Shown here: in pieces, positions 1-7,366 of the stretch
How positions within the stretch are numbered: position 1 is the first letter of the stretch
Layout: each line of letters starts with the position of its first letter
Assembly (NCBI GenBank): GCA_023426245.1
Contig: JAFABB010000007.1
Coordinates: 1-64,000 of the forward strand
Direction: 5' to 3'
DNA from: Bacillota bacterium
Lineage (GTDB): Bacteria > Bacillota > UBA4882 > UBA8346
DNA length: 64,000 bases
The notes under the pieces: generated by a model
Database searches by the model: none
Told to the model about the DNA's origin: nothing
The model's input: the letters and a program-made list of their open reading frames with translations, nothing else
Made by a program: the position numbers and the translations under genes

Positions 1-340
1 GGGGAAAAAGAACTTTTTTGGAGCCGGATCGACCTTTTGAACGACCGAAAGGACTTTTTATGAGAAAAATTGATCGATTCGGTTGCGGAAATGATCCTTT
101 TTGTGACCCGATGGGTCCTCCGGACGATAAAATTGATTCCTTCCGTGACCCAAGGGATGGATTGAACGGGAAAATGGATCTTTTCCCAAAACAAAAGATC
201 ATTTTCGCAAATAATCAATCTTTTTTGAAAACAATAAATCATTTTTCGAAGAGAAAAGCTTTGAGGATAAAATAAATATTTTGAATGCCTGACCACGCAA
301 GGTTAAACTGTACTGCGGGCCTAACGAAAGGAACTAAAAC

Positions 341-440
341 GGGATTAACATGATTTTATGGATTGACAGGATTTTTTTAAAACTGTTTTTTCAGCCTGAT
401 TTACCAGGTTTTAATCCTGTAAATCCCGTGAATCCTGTCT
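341..440. repeat. Degenerate inverted repeat with AATCCTGT arms
   Basis: The left half carries GGATTAACATGATTTT and GGATTGACAGGATTTT. The right half carries TTTTAATCCTGTAAATCC and GAATCCTGTC. The halves are roughly inverted copies separated by a short AT-rich centre. This type of AATCCTGT intergenic dyad is a widespread decayed repeat in bacteria. No coding capacity is visible and the function is unknown. Confidence 0.4.
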
Positions 441-927
441 CCGTTACCTTTTTTTAGGCATTTTCCCATGTCGGACTGACGCTTATGCCCTCACCCCCGG
501 GCTCGAATCAATCATGCAACAATCTTTGAATTGCATTTTTACCGGCTTTAGCCGGTATGATTTTTTCAAGCCGTGGATTTTAATCGGCGGCATTCAAATT
601 ATCGATTTCAACTCATAATAGCTTAAAATCAAAAAATATTTTTCATTTTGACATCTCTGCCAGATATAAACCTGTGGATAACGCAAGGCGTGATTCCCGA
701 AAGCAGCTTTGGTTTTGACTTTCAACGTTTGAAGTTATCAACCGGGCATTTATCAGGAATAATGCTTTAAGAAATATTCTAAAACCTTTTCATATCAACC
801 TCTATAGTTATCGGGACAAAATCGATACACTTTTTTCAGAAAAATGTGATAATATGGTAATGGGTAAATGCGGGATTTCTTCGAAATCCCGTTGGAATCC
901 CCAACTTAAGATGAAATGACGAAACAT

Positions 928-960
928 AAACGCTGCGGTTAGAGACCGGGGCGTTTTTTT
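928..960 (+). terminator. Terminator-like hairpin
   Basis: AAACGC and GCGTTT form the outer stem, with CGGT/ACCG possible inside, followed by a run of seven T. No gene lies immediately upstream in this window, so it may serve a transcript whose gene has decayed or a non-coding transcript. Confidence 0.4.
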
Positions 961-1018
961 GACGGGTTTTTGCGGTGAAAGTATTTACCCCAAGCTTGAT
1001 GGAGTGCTCTATAGGTCA

Positions 1019-1140
1019 TTACCCTTCCCCTGCTGGAATTGCGGGCCAATAGAGACCTTGAAGCATCGAAGGGTAACCGTCGAAACCAGAGAATTCGCGA
1101 TCCCCCTTTGCGAGGGCTAGGATCGGGTTTAGGCTTATTT
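1019..1140 (+). repeat. Intergenic repeat, copy 1
   Basis: It begins with TTACCCTTCCCCT, then GGAATTGCGGGCC, and ends with AGGGCTAGGATCGGGTTTAGG. The same modules in the same order are found as the reverse complement at 5179-5353, with a different spacer between them. It is non-coding and probably a decayed intergenic repeat family. Confidence 0.5.
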
Positions 1141-1432
1141 CATCTTTTCACCTGTCCCGGCAGGGCCGGGGTGGTCGACTACTTAGAAAAAATACTTCGA
1201 AGCCTAAAAGATCGATTCTCCCGCCAAGGCGTCGGCACTTTAAGTGACGCAGACGCCGAGAAAAGACGAAAAATGTTGCCATGGTATTGACTCCGGTTGA
1301 TAAATTGTTTGGATGAATTGGAATCATCCGCCTGAAAATGGTAAAATGAATCCATTGGATCGAAAAATACGTATTCCGCCTAAAAATAAAATTGGGGAAT
1401 ATTACTTATTCTATAATGGGAGGTAAACCCTT

Positions 1433-1933
1433 ATGAATCAATCACCCAATGAAACGCCAACCGGAAATGGGAAAACTCCAGCTGCCTCGGTGGTAGAAAT
1501 GACCGAACTCGTATTGCCGAATGACACCAACTTGCTGGGAAACCTGCTCGGAGGCAGGATGATGCATTGGATGGATATTGCAGGCGCCATGGCCGCGTTC
1601 AGACATTCGAACAGGGCCGTGGCGACGATTGCCGTTGATTGTTTGGATTTTAAACATCCGATACATGTGGGGGAAATCGTTACCTTAAAGGCTAAATTGA
1701 TTTGGGTCGGCCGCACCTCGATGGAAGTTGTAATCCGGGCATTTGGTGAGAATCCCATGACGGGGAAAACCCTATTAACCAATACCGCGTATTTTACATT
1801 TGTGGCTTTGGATGAGAACGGAAAACCCACGCCTGTACCGGCCCTCTCTCCGGAATCGGCCGAAGAAACAGCAGACTTCGCTGCGGCTCAAGCGAGGCGG
1901 AATCAAGGAATCGGCAACAATTGCCGCAAATAA
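1433..1933 (+). CDS. Acyl-CoA thioesterase, hotdog fold (YkhA/YciA-like)
   Basis: A 166-residue protein of the single-hotdog acyl-CoA hydrolase family, which hydrolyses acyl-CoA thioesters to free acid and CoA in the cytoplasm. Residues ~30-55 carry the family signature NDTNLLGNLLGGRMMHWMD, followed by VATIAVDCLDFKHPI and a region like VGRTSMEVVIRAFGEN. The length fits a one-domain enzyme. The ATG is preceded by GGGAGG at a good distance. The ~30 C-terminal residues are low-complexity (Ala/Glu/Arg) and outside the fold. The AraC gene follows after 31 bases on the same strand, so the two may be co-transcribed. The exact acyl substrate cannot be read from the sequence. Confidence 0.88.
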   Translation: MNQSPNETPTGNGKTPAASVVEMTELVLPNDTNLLGNLLGGRMMHWMDIAGAMAAFRHSNRAVATIAVDCLDFKHPIHVGEIVTLKAKLIWVGRTSMEVVIRAFGENPMTGKTLLTNTAYFTFVALDENGKPTPVPALSPESAEETADFAAAQARRNQGIGNNCRK

Positions 1934-1964
1934 CTAAAAAAATCCAATACAAGGAGTCCTTCCC

Positions 1965-2810
1965 ATGGAAGCCTGGCATCAGAAAAATTTGGTGACAGAG
2001 AAATTTCCGTTTCAGCTGATAATTACCGATATCGCCGAGTTCCCGCCCCATTGGCATGAGGAATTGGAGATTGTTTATGTTTTAGATGAAGATTTAGTCA
2101 TTGGACTGAATAACGAGATTTATACTTTGAAACCACGGGATATTTTGCTGATTGGCAAAGGGGAAGTTCATTTTTTTATCACGCCTCCCAAGCGGAGTAA
2201 AAGACTGATTATTCAGTTTGAATTGGCAATGTTCAAGTCGATTGCCAACTTGATACAGGACCGGAGATTTTGTGTTCCTTTGATTCGGAATCAGGCGGGC
2301 TACAATCTTCAAACCCATCATGAATTGGAGAAACAATTGTTGGCAATGGAGAGGGAGTATTATAAACGGAAGGAAGGCTACCAATTGGCGATTGAGGCCC
2401 GGCTTTATGATTTGATGGTTATTATTCTCCGCCGGGTACCCATGGAAAAGTATTCTTCCGCGGAGCAGAATAAACATTTAAAAAAGCTTGAAAGGCTCGA
2501 ACAAGTTTTTCAATTTGTAGAGGAAAATTACACCCGGGAGATAACTTTGGCTGAAGTCGCCAGAGCCTCACATTTCAGTATGTATCATTTTACACGGTTT
2601 TTTAAAGAAACTACGGGCATGACATTTATTCAATATTTGAATAATTATCGAATCAGTAAGGCCATTCATTACTTAAACAGCACCAATCAACCGATCACGG
2701 AGATTGCTTTCCTGGCAGGCTTTGAGAGTATTAAAACTTTTAACCGGGTATTTAAGAATCTCAAAGGATGTTCCCCGACTTGTTACAAAAAAAATACTGT
2801 TTCTCCGTAA
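1965..2810 (+). CDS. AraC family transcriptional regulator with cupin domain
   Basis: A 281-residue protein with an N-terminal cupin-like ligand domain (~residues 20-95; HWHEELEIVYVL, then LKPRDILLIGKGEVHFF) and a C-terminal pair of helix-turn-helix motifs (~residues 180-278; ITLAEVARASHFSMYHFTRFFKETTG, then PITEIAFLAGFESIKTFNRVFK). AraC proteins of this kind usually sense a sugar and switch on a nearby catabolic gene. The next gene (3287-4999, glycoside-hydrolase-like) is a natural target, but this is inference from position. The start ATG follows an AAGGAG site. A clear terminator at 2852-2880 closes the gene. Confidence 0.88.
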   Translation: MEAWHQKNLVTEKFPFQLIITDIAEFPPHWHEELEIVYVLDEDLVIGLNNEIYTLKPRDILLIGKGEVHFFITPPKRSKRLIIQFELAMFKSIANLIQDRRFCVPLIRNQAGYNLQTHHELEKQLLAMEREYYKRKEGYQLAIEARLYDLMVIILRRVPMEKYSSAEQNKHLKKLERLEQVFQFVEENYTREITLAEVARASHFSMYHFTRFFKETTGMTFIQYLNNYRISKAIHYLNSTNQPITEIAFLAGFESIKTFNRVFKNLKGCSPTCYKKNTVSP

Positions 2811-2851
2811 AACTCAACCACACAGGCCAAATATTGTAGTTGAGACCAACC

Positions 2852-2880
2852 AAACCCTGTCAGCCGGACAGGGTTTTATT
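2852..2880 (+). terminator. Rho-independent terminator after AraC gene
   Basis: AAACCCTGTC and GACAGGGTTT form a perfect 10-bp stem with a 5-base loop, followed by TTATT. It lies 41 bases after the AraC stop codon. Confidence 0.75.
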
Positions 2881-2897
2881 CGGTTTAAAAAGGTGCC

Positions 2898-3031
2898 GGG
2901 GCTGTCCCAAAAGTAAATTTTAACGATAAAGAAATACAATATATTGAAGTCAAACCATTCGATGAAGTCGCGTATGTACGCGATATATATTGTATTTCTT
3001 ATTGATTTTGAATTATTTTTTAGACAGCCTC
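2898..3031 (+). repeat. 134-bp MITE-like element, copy 1
   Basis: Starts GGGGCTGTCCCAAAAG and ends TTTTTTAGACAGCCTC, so the two ends are imperfect terminal inverted repeats. Inside, AGAAATACAATATAT and ATATATTGTATTTCT form a further dyad around CGCGTATGTACGCG. It encodes no protein. An almost identical copy (two substitutions by eye) lies in inverted orientation at 5028-5161, bracketing the gene at 3287-4999. The ends resemble those of several insertion-sequence families, so a non-autonomous element is the best reading. A decayed start of the same element is visible at 31640. Confidence 0.75.
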
Positions 3032-3286
3032 ATCGCAATAAAAGAGAACTGTAATTTGTGATGTTGGCATTCAGCATTCCTTTTTCTTTTCATAAAGAGA
3101 AAACAAATTTAAAAGCAGCAAAATCCGAGAACTTTTTCGCAATCTTTGGCGAGATGCAATGGATGAAAGACTTTATAATGATATTCATGGAAAATTATTT
3201 GGCCGATAGCCGATTACTCTGCAACAGCAATGATTGAGACTCATGAAGAAAGCTGTAATCAAATGGATCGAGAGGAAGAGCTAAAA

Positions 3287-4999
3287 ATGGGATATAAGAA
3301 TTTTACGACTGCGATTTATTGTACGGTTCGGGATGTGGAAGCCATCGCGGATCATCCGGAATTTGATAAAGAATTCGCTTTTCTTGAAAAACATATGATG
3401 ATCGATAAAGTTTATTTGGAAACTTACCGGAGCGGCAACTTGATAAGCCGTGATAAAATCCAAAAGGTTAAGGATTATTTTCTTCAAAAAGGGATCAAGA
3501 CATCGGGGGGTATTACCACAGATATCTCCAATCAAGAGGAGTTCCTGACATTTTGTTATACAAAGCAGGAGCACCGGGATTTTTTGCAACAGGTGGTAGC
3601 GTTTACTGCAGAATTATTTGATGAAATGATATTGGATGATTTCTTTTTTACGAACTGCAAATGTGAATTATGCATTCAAGCGAAAGGCGAACGGAATTGG
3701 TCTGATTTCCGGATGGAATTGTTACAGCGGGTAGCGACGGAGATTGTGATCAAGACAGCCAAACGAGTCAACCCCAAGGTAAATTTGATTATCAAGTATC
3801 CCAACTGGTGTGATGAGTATCAAAATACCGGGTATAACTTGCAGGAAGAGCCGTTGGTATTTGATCAGATTTATACCGGAACCGAGACCCGGGATCCCCA
3901 GCATACTCAGCAGGACTTGCAACGATACCAAAGTTATTTTCTGATGCGTTACTTGGAGAACGTAAAACCGGGCGCTAATGGCGGAGGCTGGTTCGATACC
4001 TTTGACTGCATGTATAATATGAGTTCCTACGCGGAGCAAGGTTATTTGACACTTTTTTCAAAGGCGAAAGAAGTGACTTTGTTTTGTCTAGGCTTACTTT
4101 TACGAAAAGATCCTATTTTTGTGCCTTTGGCCGGATTTGTTTTTGAGCGGGTTGATAAGATTTTGGGTGAACTTGGAAATCCAATCGGGATATCTTGCTA
4201 TAAACCGTATCATTCTTCGGGTGAAAACTATCTTTTCGGATATTTGGGAATGTTGGGGCTGCCGCTAGAACCCGAACCACGGTTTGCCGAAAAAGAATGG
4301 GTCCTTTTAACGGAAAGCGCGAAGCATGATTCGTTGATTGTAGACCGGATGAAAGAGAGACTGTGCGCAGGTAAAAAAGTTGTAATGACTTCCGGTTTAT
4401 TAAAGGCATTAAAAAAGCGGGGATTTGATGATATTGCAGAGATAACCGTCACGGATCGAAAAGTAATGGTGGATCAATACGGATATCCGATGCATGATTG
4501 TTCTTTTGGAAATTATGTCAGTGCAGTGCGGCCTATTTTAATACCCCAAATTGAGTTCGCCACCAATGATTGCGTCCAGTTGATTGTGGCATTCGCCGAA
4601 TCTAAAAATTACCCTATTTTGTTGCAAGCAAGATACGGCGGGGGAATCCTGTACGTGTTAACCATTCCGGAAAATTACGGGGATCTTTATTCCATTCCCG
4701 CACCCATATTGGATCGGATTCGTAGGATCATCATGGCCGAAATGCCGGTCAGACTGGAAGGCCCGGGTCGCATCGCTCTCTTTTTATATGATAACAGTAC
4801 CTTCATTGTGGAATCATTTTTGCCTTATCATAGTGATTGCCGGATTGTAATTCAAGGCCGGAGAGTTGAACTGAATGAGATTGGCGTTCAACCGCTTATG
4901 AAAGAGTTTCAAGGATGGGAGCAGGAAGAGTCCAATCATTTTAAACTCAAGATGGCGCCGGCTTCATACCGGGTATTTCGATACCGCATCATGGATTAA
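3287..4999 (+). CDS. Putative TIM-barrel glycoside-hydrolase-like protein
   Basis: 570 residues, no signal peptide, so cytoplasmic. I do not recognise a named family with certainty. The N-terminal ~260 residues read like an alpha/beta barrel: FTTAIYCTVRDVEAIADH, then DKVYLETYRSGNLI, EMILDDFFFTNCKCELC (a CxCxxC cluster), VNLIIKYPNW and GGGWFDTFDC. The middle (~residues 270-430) looks like a Rossmann/GATase-like domain with EWVLLTESAKHDSLIV and CAGKKVVMTSGLLKAL, as in barrel-plus-GATase glycosidases. The C-terminal ~80 residues look like a small beta domain. I prefer the ATG at 3287 because GAGGAAGAG lies just upstream; an upstream in-frame ATG at 3230 has no such site. Neighbouring AraC, pectinesterase and epimerase genes point to plant sugar breakdown. 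Two inverted 134-bp repeats flank the gene. Confidence 0.6.
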   Translation: MGYKNFTTAIYCTVRDVEAIADHPEFDKEFAFLEKHMMIDKVYLETYRSGNLISRDKIQKVKDYFLQKGIKTSGGITTDISNQEEFLTFCYTKQEHRDFLQQVVAFTAELFDEMILDDFFFTNCKCELCIQAKGERNWSDFRMELLQRVATEIVIKTAKRVNPKVNLIIKYPNWCDEYQNTGYNLQEEPLVFDQIYTGTETRDPQHTQQDLQRYQSYFLMRYLENVKPGANGGGWFDTFDCMYNMSSYAEQGYLTLFSKAKEVTLFCLGLLLRKDPIFVPLAGFVFERVDKILGELGNPIGISCYKPYHSSGENYLFGYLGMLGLPLEPEPRFAEKEWVLLTESAKHDSLIVDRMKERLCAGKKVVMTSGLLKALKKRGFDDIAEITVTDRKVMVDQYGYPMHDCSFGNYVSAVRPILIPQIEFATNDCVQLIVAFAESKNYPILLQARYGGGILYVLTIPENYGDLYSIPAPILDRIRRIIMAEMPVRLEGPGRIALFLYDNSTFIVESFLPYHSDCRIVIQGRRVELNEIGVQPLMKEFQGWEQEESNHFKLKMAPASYRVFRYRIMD

Positions 5000-5027
5000 G
5001 ATTGGTTATCTGCTAGATAGTCCCCTA

Positions 5028-5161
5028 GAGGCTGTCTAAAAAGCAATTCAAAATCAATAAGAAATACAATATATATCGCGTACATACGCGACTTCATCGA
5101 ATGGTTTGACTTCAATATATTGTATTTCTTTATCGTTAAAATTTACTTTTGGGACAGCCCC
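5028..5161 (-). repeat. 134-bp MITE-like element, copy 2 (inverted)
   Basis: Reverse complement of 2898-3031 with only two differences seen by eye, next to the GAGGCTGTCT end (GCAATTC here against TAATTC). The near identity of non-coding DNA implies recent duplication or gene conversion. The inverted orientation places the gene at 3287-4999 in a composite-like bracket. No target-site duplication is obvious at the outer ends. Confidence 0.75.
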
Positions 5162-5178
5162 CACATGGAAGGACTGAA

Positions 5179-5353
5179 AATGAGCCTAAACCCGACCCTA
5201 GCCCTAAAAACGCTTTGCGTTTTTTCAAGGAATTGTTTCGCAATTCCACTTAAAGGGTACTAGCCCAACTTTCGGGTCTATTATTGGCCTTCGTTGGCAT
5301 GCTACAGCCTTTAGGCCTGCAATTCCAACGAATTCCCTTTGAGGGGAAGGGTA
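5179..5353 (-). repeat. Intergenic repeat, copy 2 (inverted)
   Basis: Read on the minus strand it gives TACCCTTCCCCT, GGAATTGCAGGCC and finally AGGGCTAGGGTCGGGTTTAGG, matching 1019-1140 in order. The internal spacer differs and includes hairpins such as AACGCTTTGCGTT and GGAATTGTTTCGCAATTCC. No gene is visible between the 134-bp element and the epimerase stop codon. Confidence 0.5.
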
Positions 5354-5391
5354 GAAGCATTTGGGCAAGAGTATTTTCTAGATAGTAACCT

Positions 5392-6228
5392 TCAAACGCT
5401 TTGATAAACCGTCTTGATGTATTCGGCGCTTTCCAACATCGTTTCCGGGCGATTGTCTTCCAGGGTAATATTGACGTAGGGTTTATAGGTCTTCAGCAAT
5501 TTCAGCAAGTATTCATAATGAAGCAGACCTTTGCCGGGAGGAACAATTTGTTTTTGGCCGTTCTGGATTACAAAGTCTTTGGCATGAAGCAGGACAATCC
5601 GATCCCCGAAAAGATCAAAGGCTGATTGGATAATCCCGTCCTGATCTTGATAGTTGTCATGTTCCAGCAAGTTCACAGGATCAAAGATCACTTGCAGGTT
5701 GTTGGATTGGATGGAATCAATGAGCGCACGCATTTTCGCGGTATTGGATATGGTATGGGTGGTTACAGCTTCCACTCCAACCAGTACTCCAAATTTCTCA
5801 GCCTCTGCCACCAGTTCGGCAATACTTTGGGTTATCTGTTGAAATGTCTCCGGAGAATCATTCCCGGGGTGATAAGAACAATCAGCGTTGAGGGAACCGG
5901 TTTCGGTACCTACGATACTACAACCGAAATCCCGGGCATAACGGAGATGCTCCTTGAACCGTCCTAACGAGTTTCGACGGCTTTCGGGATCCGGATGAAT
6001 CGGATTGATATAACATCCCAGAACGGCGATTTGAATATTGCATCTTGCGAAAGTGTTTCCGATATAATGGGCAAGCCCCGGACTAAGCTGGTTAAAACCG
6101 GTATCAATACCCTCGATTGCTTTGGATAACGCCAGTTGGATACTGGTAAACCCTTTAGCCGATATTTTTGCCGCTAAGTCCTCCACGCTGGATTTACCGA
6201 AATCGTGAGCGCGTATGCCGATAAACAT
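5392..6228 (-). CDS. Sugar phosphate isomerase/epimerase (xylose-isomerase-like barrel)
   Basis: 278 residues of the AP-endonuclease-2/xylose-isomerase-like TIM-barrel superfamily, which uses divalent metals to isomerise or epimerise sugars or keto-acids. Visible features are GIRAHDFGKSSVEDLAAKISAKGFTSIQLALSKA at the N-terminus, VGTETGSLN, GVEAVTTHTISN (a metal-ligand Glu region), IFDPVNLL, VLLHAKDF (His ligand) and VNITLEDNRPE (Glu ligand). The start ATG has GAGGTGATTTT in front. It is the second gene of an operon with the pectinesterase, 15 bases downstream of its stop, suggesting a role in processing galacturonate-related or other pectin sugars. The exact substrate cannot be assigned. Confidence 0.8.
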   Translation of the reverse strand: MFIGIRAHDFGKSSVEDLAAKISAKGFTSIQLALSKAIEGIDTGFNQLSPGLAHYIGNTFARCNIQIAVLGCYINPIHPDPESRRNSLGRFKEHLRYARDFGCSIVGTETGSLNADCSYHPGNDSPETFQQITQSIAELVAEAEKFGVLVGVEAVTTHTISNTAKMRALIDSIQSNNLQVIFDPVNLLEHDNYQDQDGIIQSAFDLFGDRIVLLHAKDFVIQNGQKQIVPPGKGLLHYEYLLKLLKTYKPYVNITLEDNRPETMLESAEYIKTVYQSV

Positions 6229-6243
6229 AAAATCACCTCAATT

Positions 6244-7230
6244 TTATTGATTGTAAGGGGCCCATTGATCGGGCCCGCTAAGAATATTGGATAAAGCATA
6301 TAATTTGAGTTCATCCGCTGTCAAAGTTTTAGCCCAGGGAACTCTTTGGTCGGGAGCGGCTCCGGGGCCGGTACTGCCATATTCAACATAAGTAACGGTC
6401 TTTTCACGCTCCGGTTTATCCCAGTTATGCCAACCTGCGCCCATGATATGCGTTCCCATCCGGCAATTCAAAAAAGCCACTTTGGCATGATCCCGCCATG
6501 GCCTGCCCAGGTAAACAGTTTGAGGGGCTGCTTTACTGGTAAGCGTGCAATCCATAAAAACGTAACCGAACGGGACATGGGATGAAGTCGATCCGGCGGT
6601 AATGTAACCGTTTACAGGTTGATTCCGATTATTGGAGGATATTTCGCAACGATTAAAAACGGCAGTGGCGGAACCGAAAATAAAATCAATATCGCCTTGG
6701 ATGAAACAATCCTGATAGTATTGACGAATGATGCCCACATATTCTTCAGACCCCGATCCGAGCGTGGGGTGCTGCACATTAAGGCCTAGCGGAGTGGGAT
6801 GCTTCGGCAAGGGTCCGGTAAATAAAGTGTCCTGACAGCCCAGAAAACGGCAATTTTTAAAAAAGGCCCGATCAGCATCAACATAGACGGCCACGGCTTG
6901 ACCGACGATTTCTCCGTCTCCCGCGGAATTTTCAAAAGTGATATTTTCGGCTGTGAAGTCATGGGCACCTATGTATACACTGTAGGAATTGAACGTATTC
7001 ATGGGTTCGCCGTTTGGTAAGAGTTTTTTGGCATAATCATCATAGGTTAATATAGTTTTTTCGGCGTCTTCGCCAATGAGATGAACCGGCTTAGAGATTT
7101 TTACCTTTTGCCGGTAGACCCCGTTTTTGATATGGATGACCACTCTTTCGGCGTTGCCGGAAGGAAGGGCATCCACAGCGGCTTGAAGATTTTGAAAGTC
7201 TCCGGTACCGTCCGATGCTACGGTAATCAA
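6244..7230 (-). CDS. Pectinesterase (pectin methylesterase, CE8), cytoplasmic type
   Basis: 328 residues with all family hallmarks in order: GQAVAVYVDADRAFF, GCQDTLF, the catalytic segment GDIDFIFGSATAVF (two Asp) and YLGRPWRDHAKV (Arg of the active site). It removes methyl groups from pectin homogalacturonan or its oligomers. I place the start at the TTG at 7230 because GAGGTG lies 7 bases upstream and the family begins with ITVASDGTGDFQNLQAAVDA there. An ATG 14 codons upstream (7272) has a weaker site. No signal peptide is visible, so it probably acts on imported oligogalacturonides. It is first in a two-gene operon with the epimerase. A 25-bp palindrome at 7311-7335 sits between it and the divergent ABC exporter. 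Confidence 0.9.
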   Translation of the reverse strand: MITVASDGTGDFQNLQAAVDALPSGNAERVVIHIKNGVYRQKVKISKPVHLIGEDAEKTILTYDDYAKKLLPNGEPMNTFNSYSVYIGAHDFTAENITFENSAGDGEIVGQAVAVYVDADRAFFKNCRFLGCQDTLFTGPLPKHPTPLGLNVQHPTLGSGSEEYVGIIRQYYQDCFIQGDIDFIFGSATAVFNRCEISSNNRNQPVNGYITAGSTSSHVPFGYVFMDCTLTSKAAPQTVYLGRPWRDHAKVAFLNCRMGTHIMGAGWHNWDKPEREKTVTYVEYGSTGPGAAPDQRVPWAKTLTADELKLYALSNILSGPDQWAPYNQ

Positions 7231-7310
7231 AAAATTCACCTCGATATTCCGTCGAAATGATAATACCTTCATTTATTTTATATCCATATGGGTTAAAGGT
7301 ATTTGTTTCT

Positions 7311-7335
7311 ATTGTATCATATAGTATGATAGAAT
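7311..7335. promoter_or_regulatory. 25-bp palindrome between divergent genes, candidate operator
   Basis: ATTGTATCATA, spacer TAG, TATGATAGAAT: the arms match in 10 of 11 positions, and the central TATCATA/TATGATA is perfect. It lies 80 bases upstream of the pectinesterase start and 31 bases upstream of the divergent ABC exporter ATG. Its size and symmetry suit a dimeric repressor such as a GntR-family protein. The regulator is not identified. Confidence 0.5.
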
Positions 7336-7366
7336 TGAGAAATTTTCTAAAATTGAGGTCTTGGAC

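Larger units (their letters stand above)
1..1411. other. Intergenic region upstream of thioesterase gene
   Basis: No convincing gene is visible. Bases 1-275 stay open in one frame, but the text is a loose series of ~30-base near-repeats (variants of GATCNTTTT followed by an A-rich stretch) with no ribosome site. I see only decayed low-complexity sequence there. Further along are a dyad around 341-440, a perfect hairpin at 871-891 (CGGGATTTC, loop TTC, GAAATCCCG), a terminator-like hairpin at 928-960, and an intergenic repeat at 1019-1140 that recurs inverted at 5179-5353. A TATAAT-like hexamer at 1412-1417 lies just before the thioesterase ribosome site. Confidence 0.5.

Noticed and set aside
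18..275. 85-codon open frame at the window start
   Set aside because: No ribosome site, and the sequence is made of loose ~30-base near-repeats; the protein looks like repeat translation.
2898..5161. Complete insertion sequence
   Set aside because: The gene between the repeats (3287-4999) has no transposase features, and no target-site duplication is visible.
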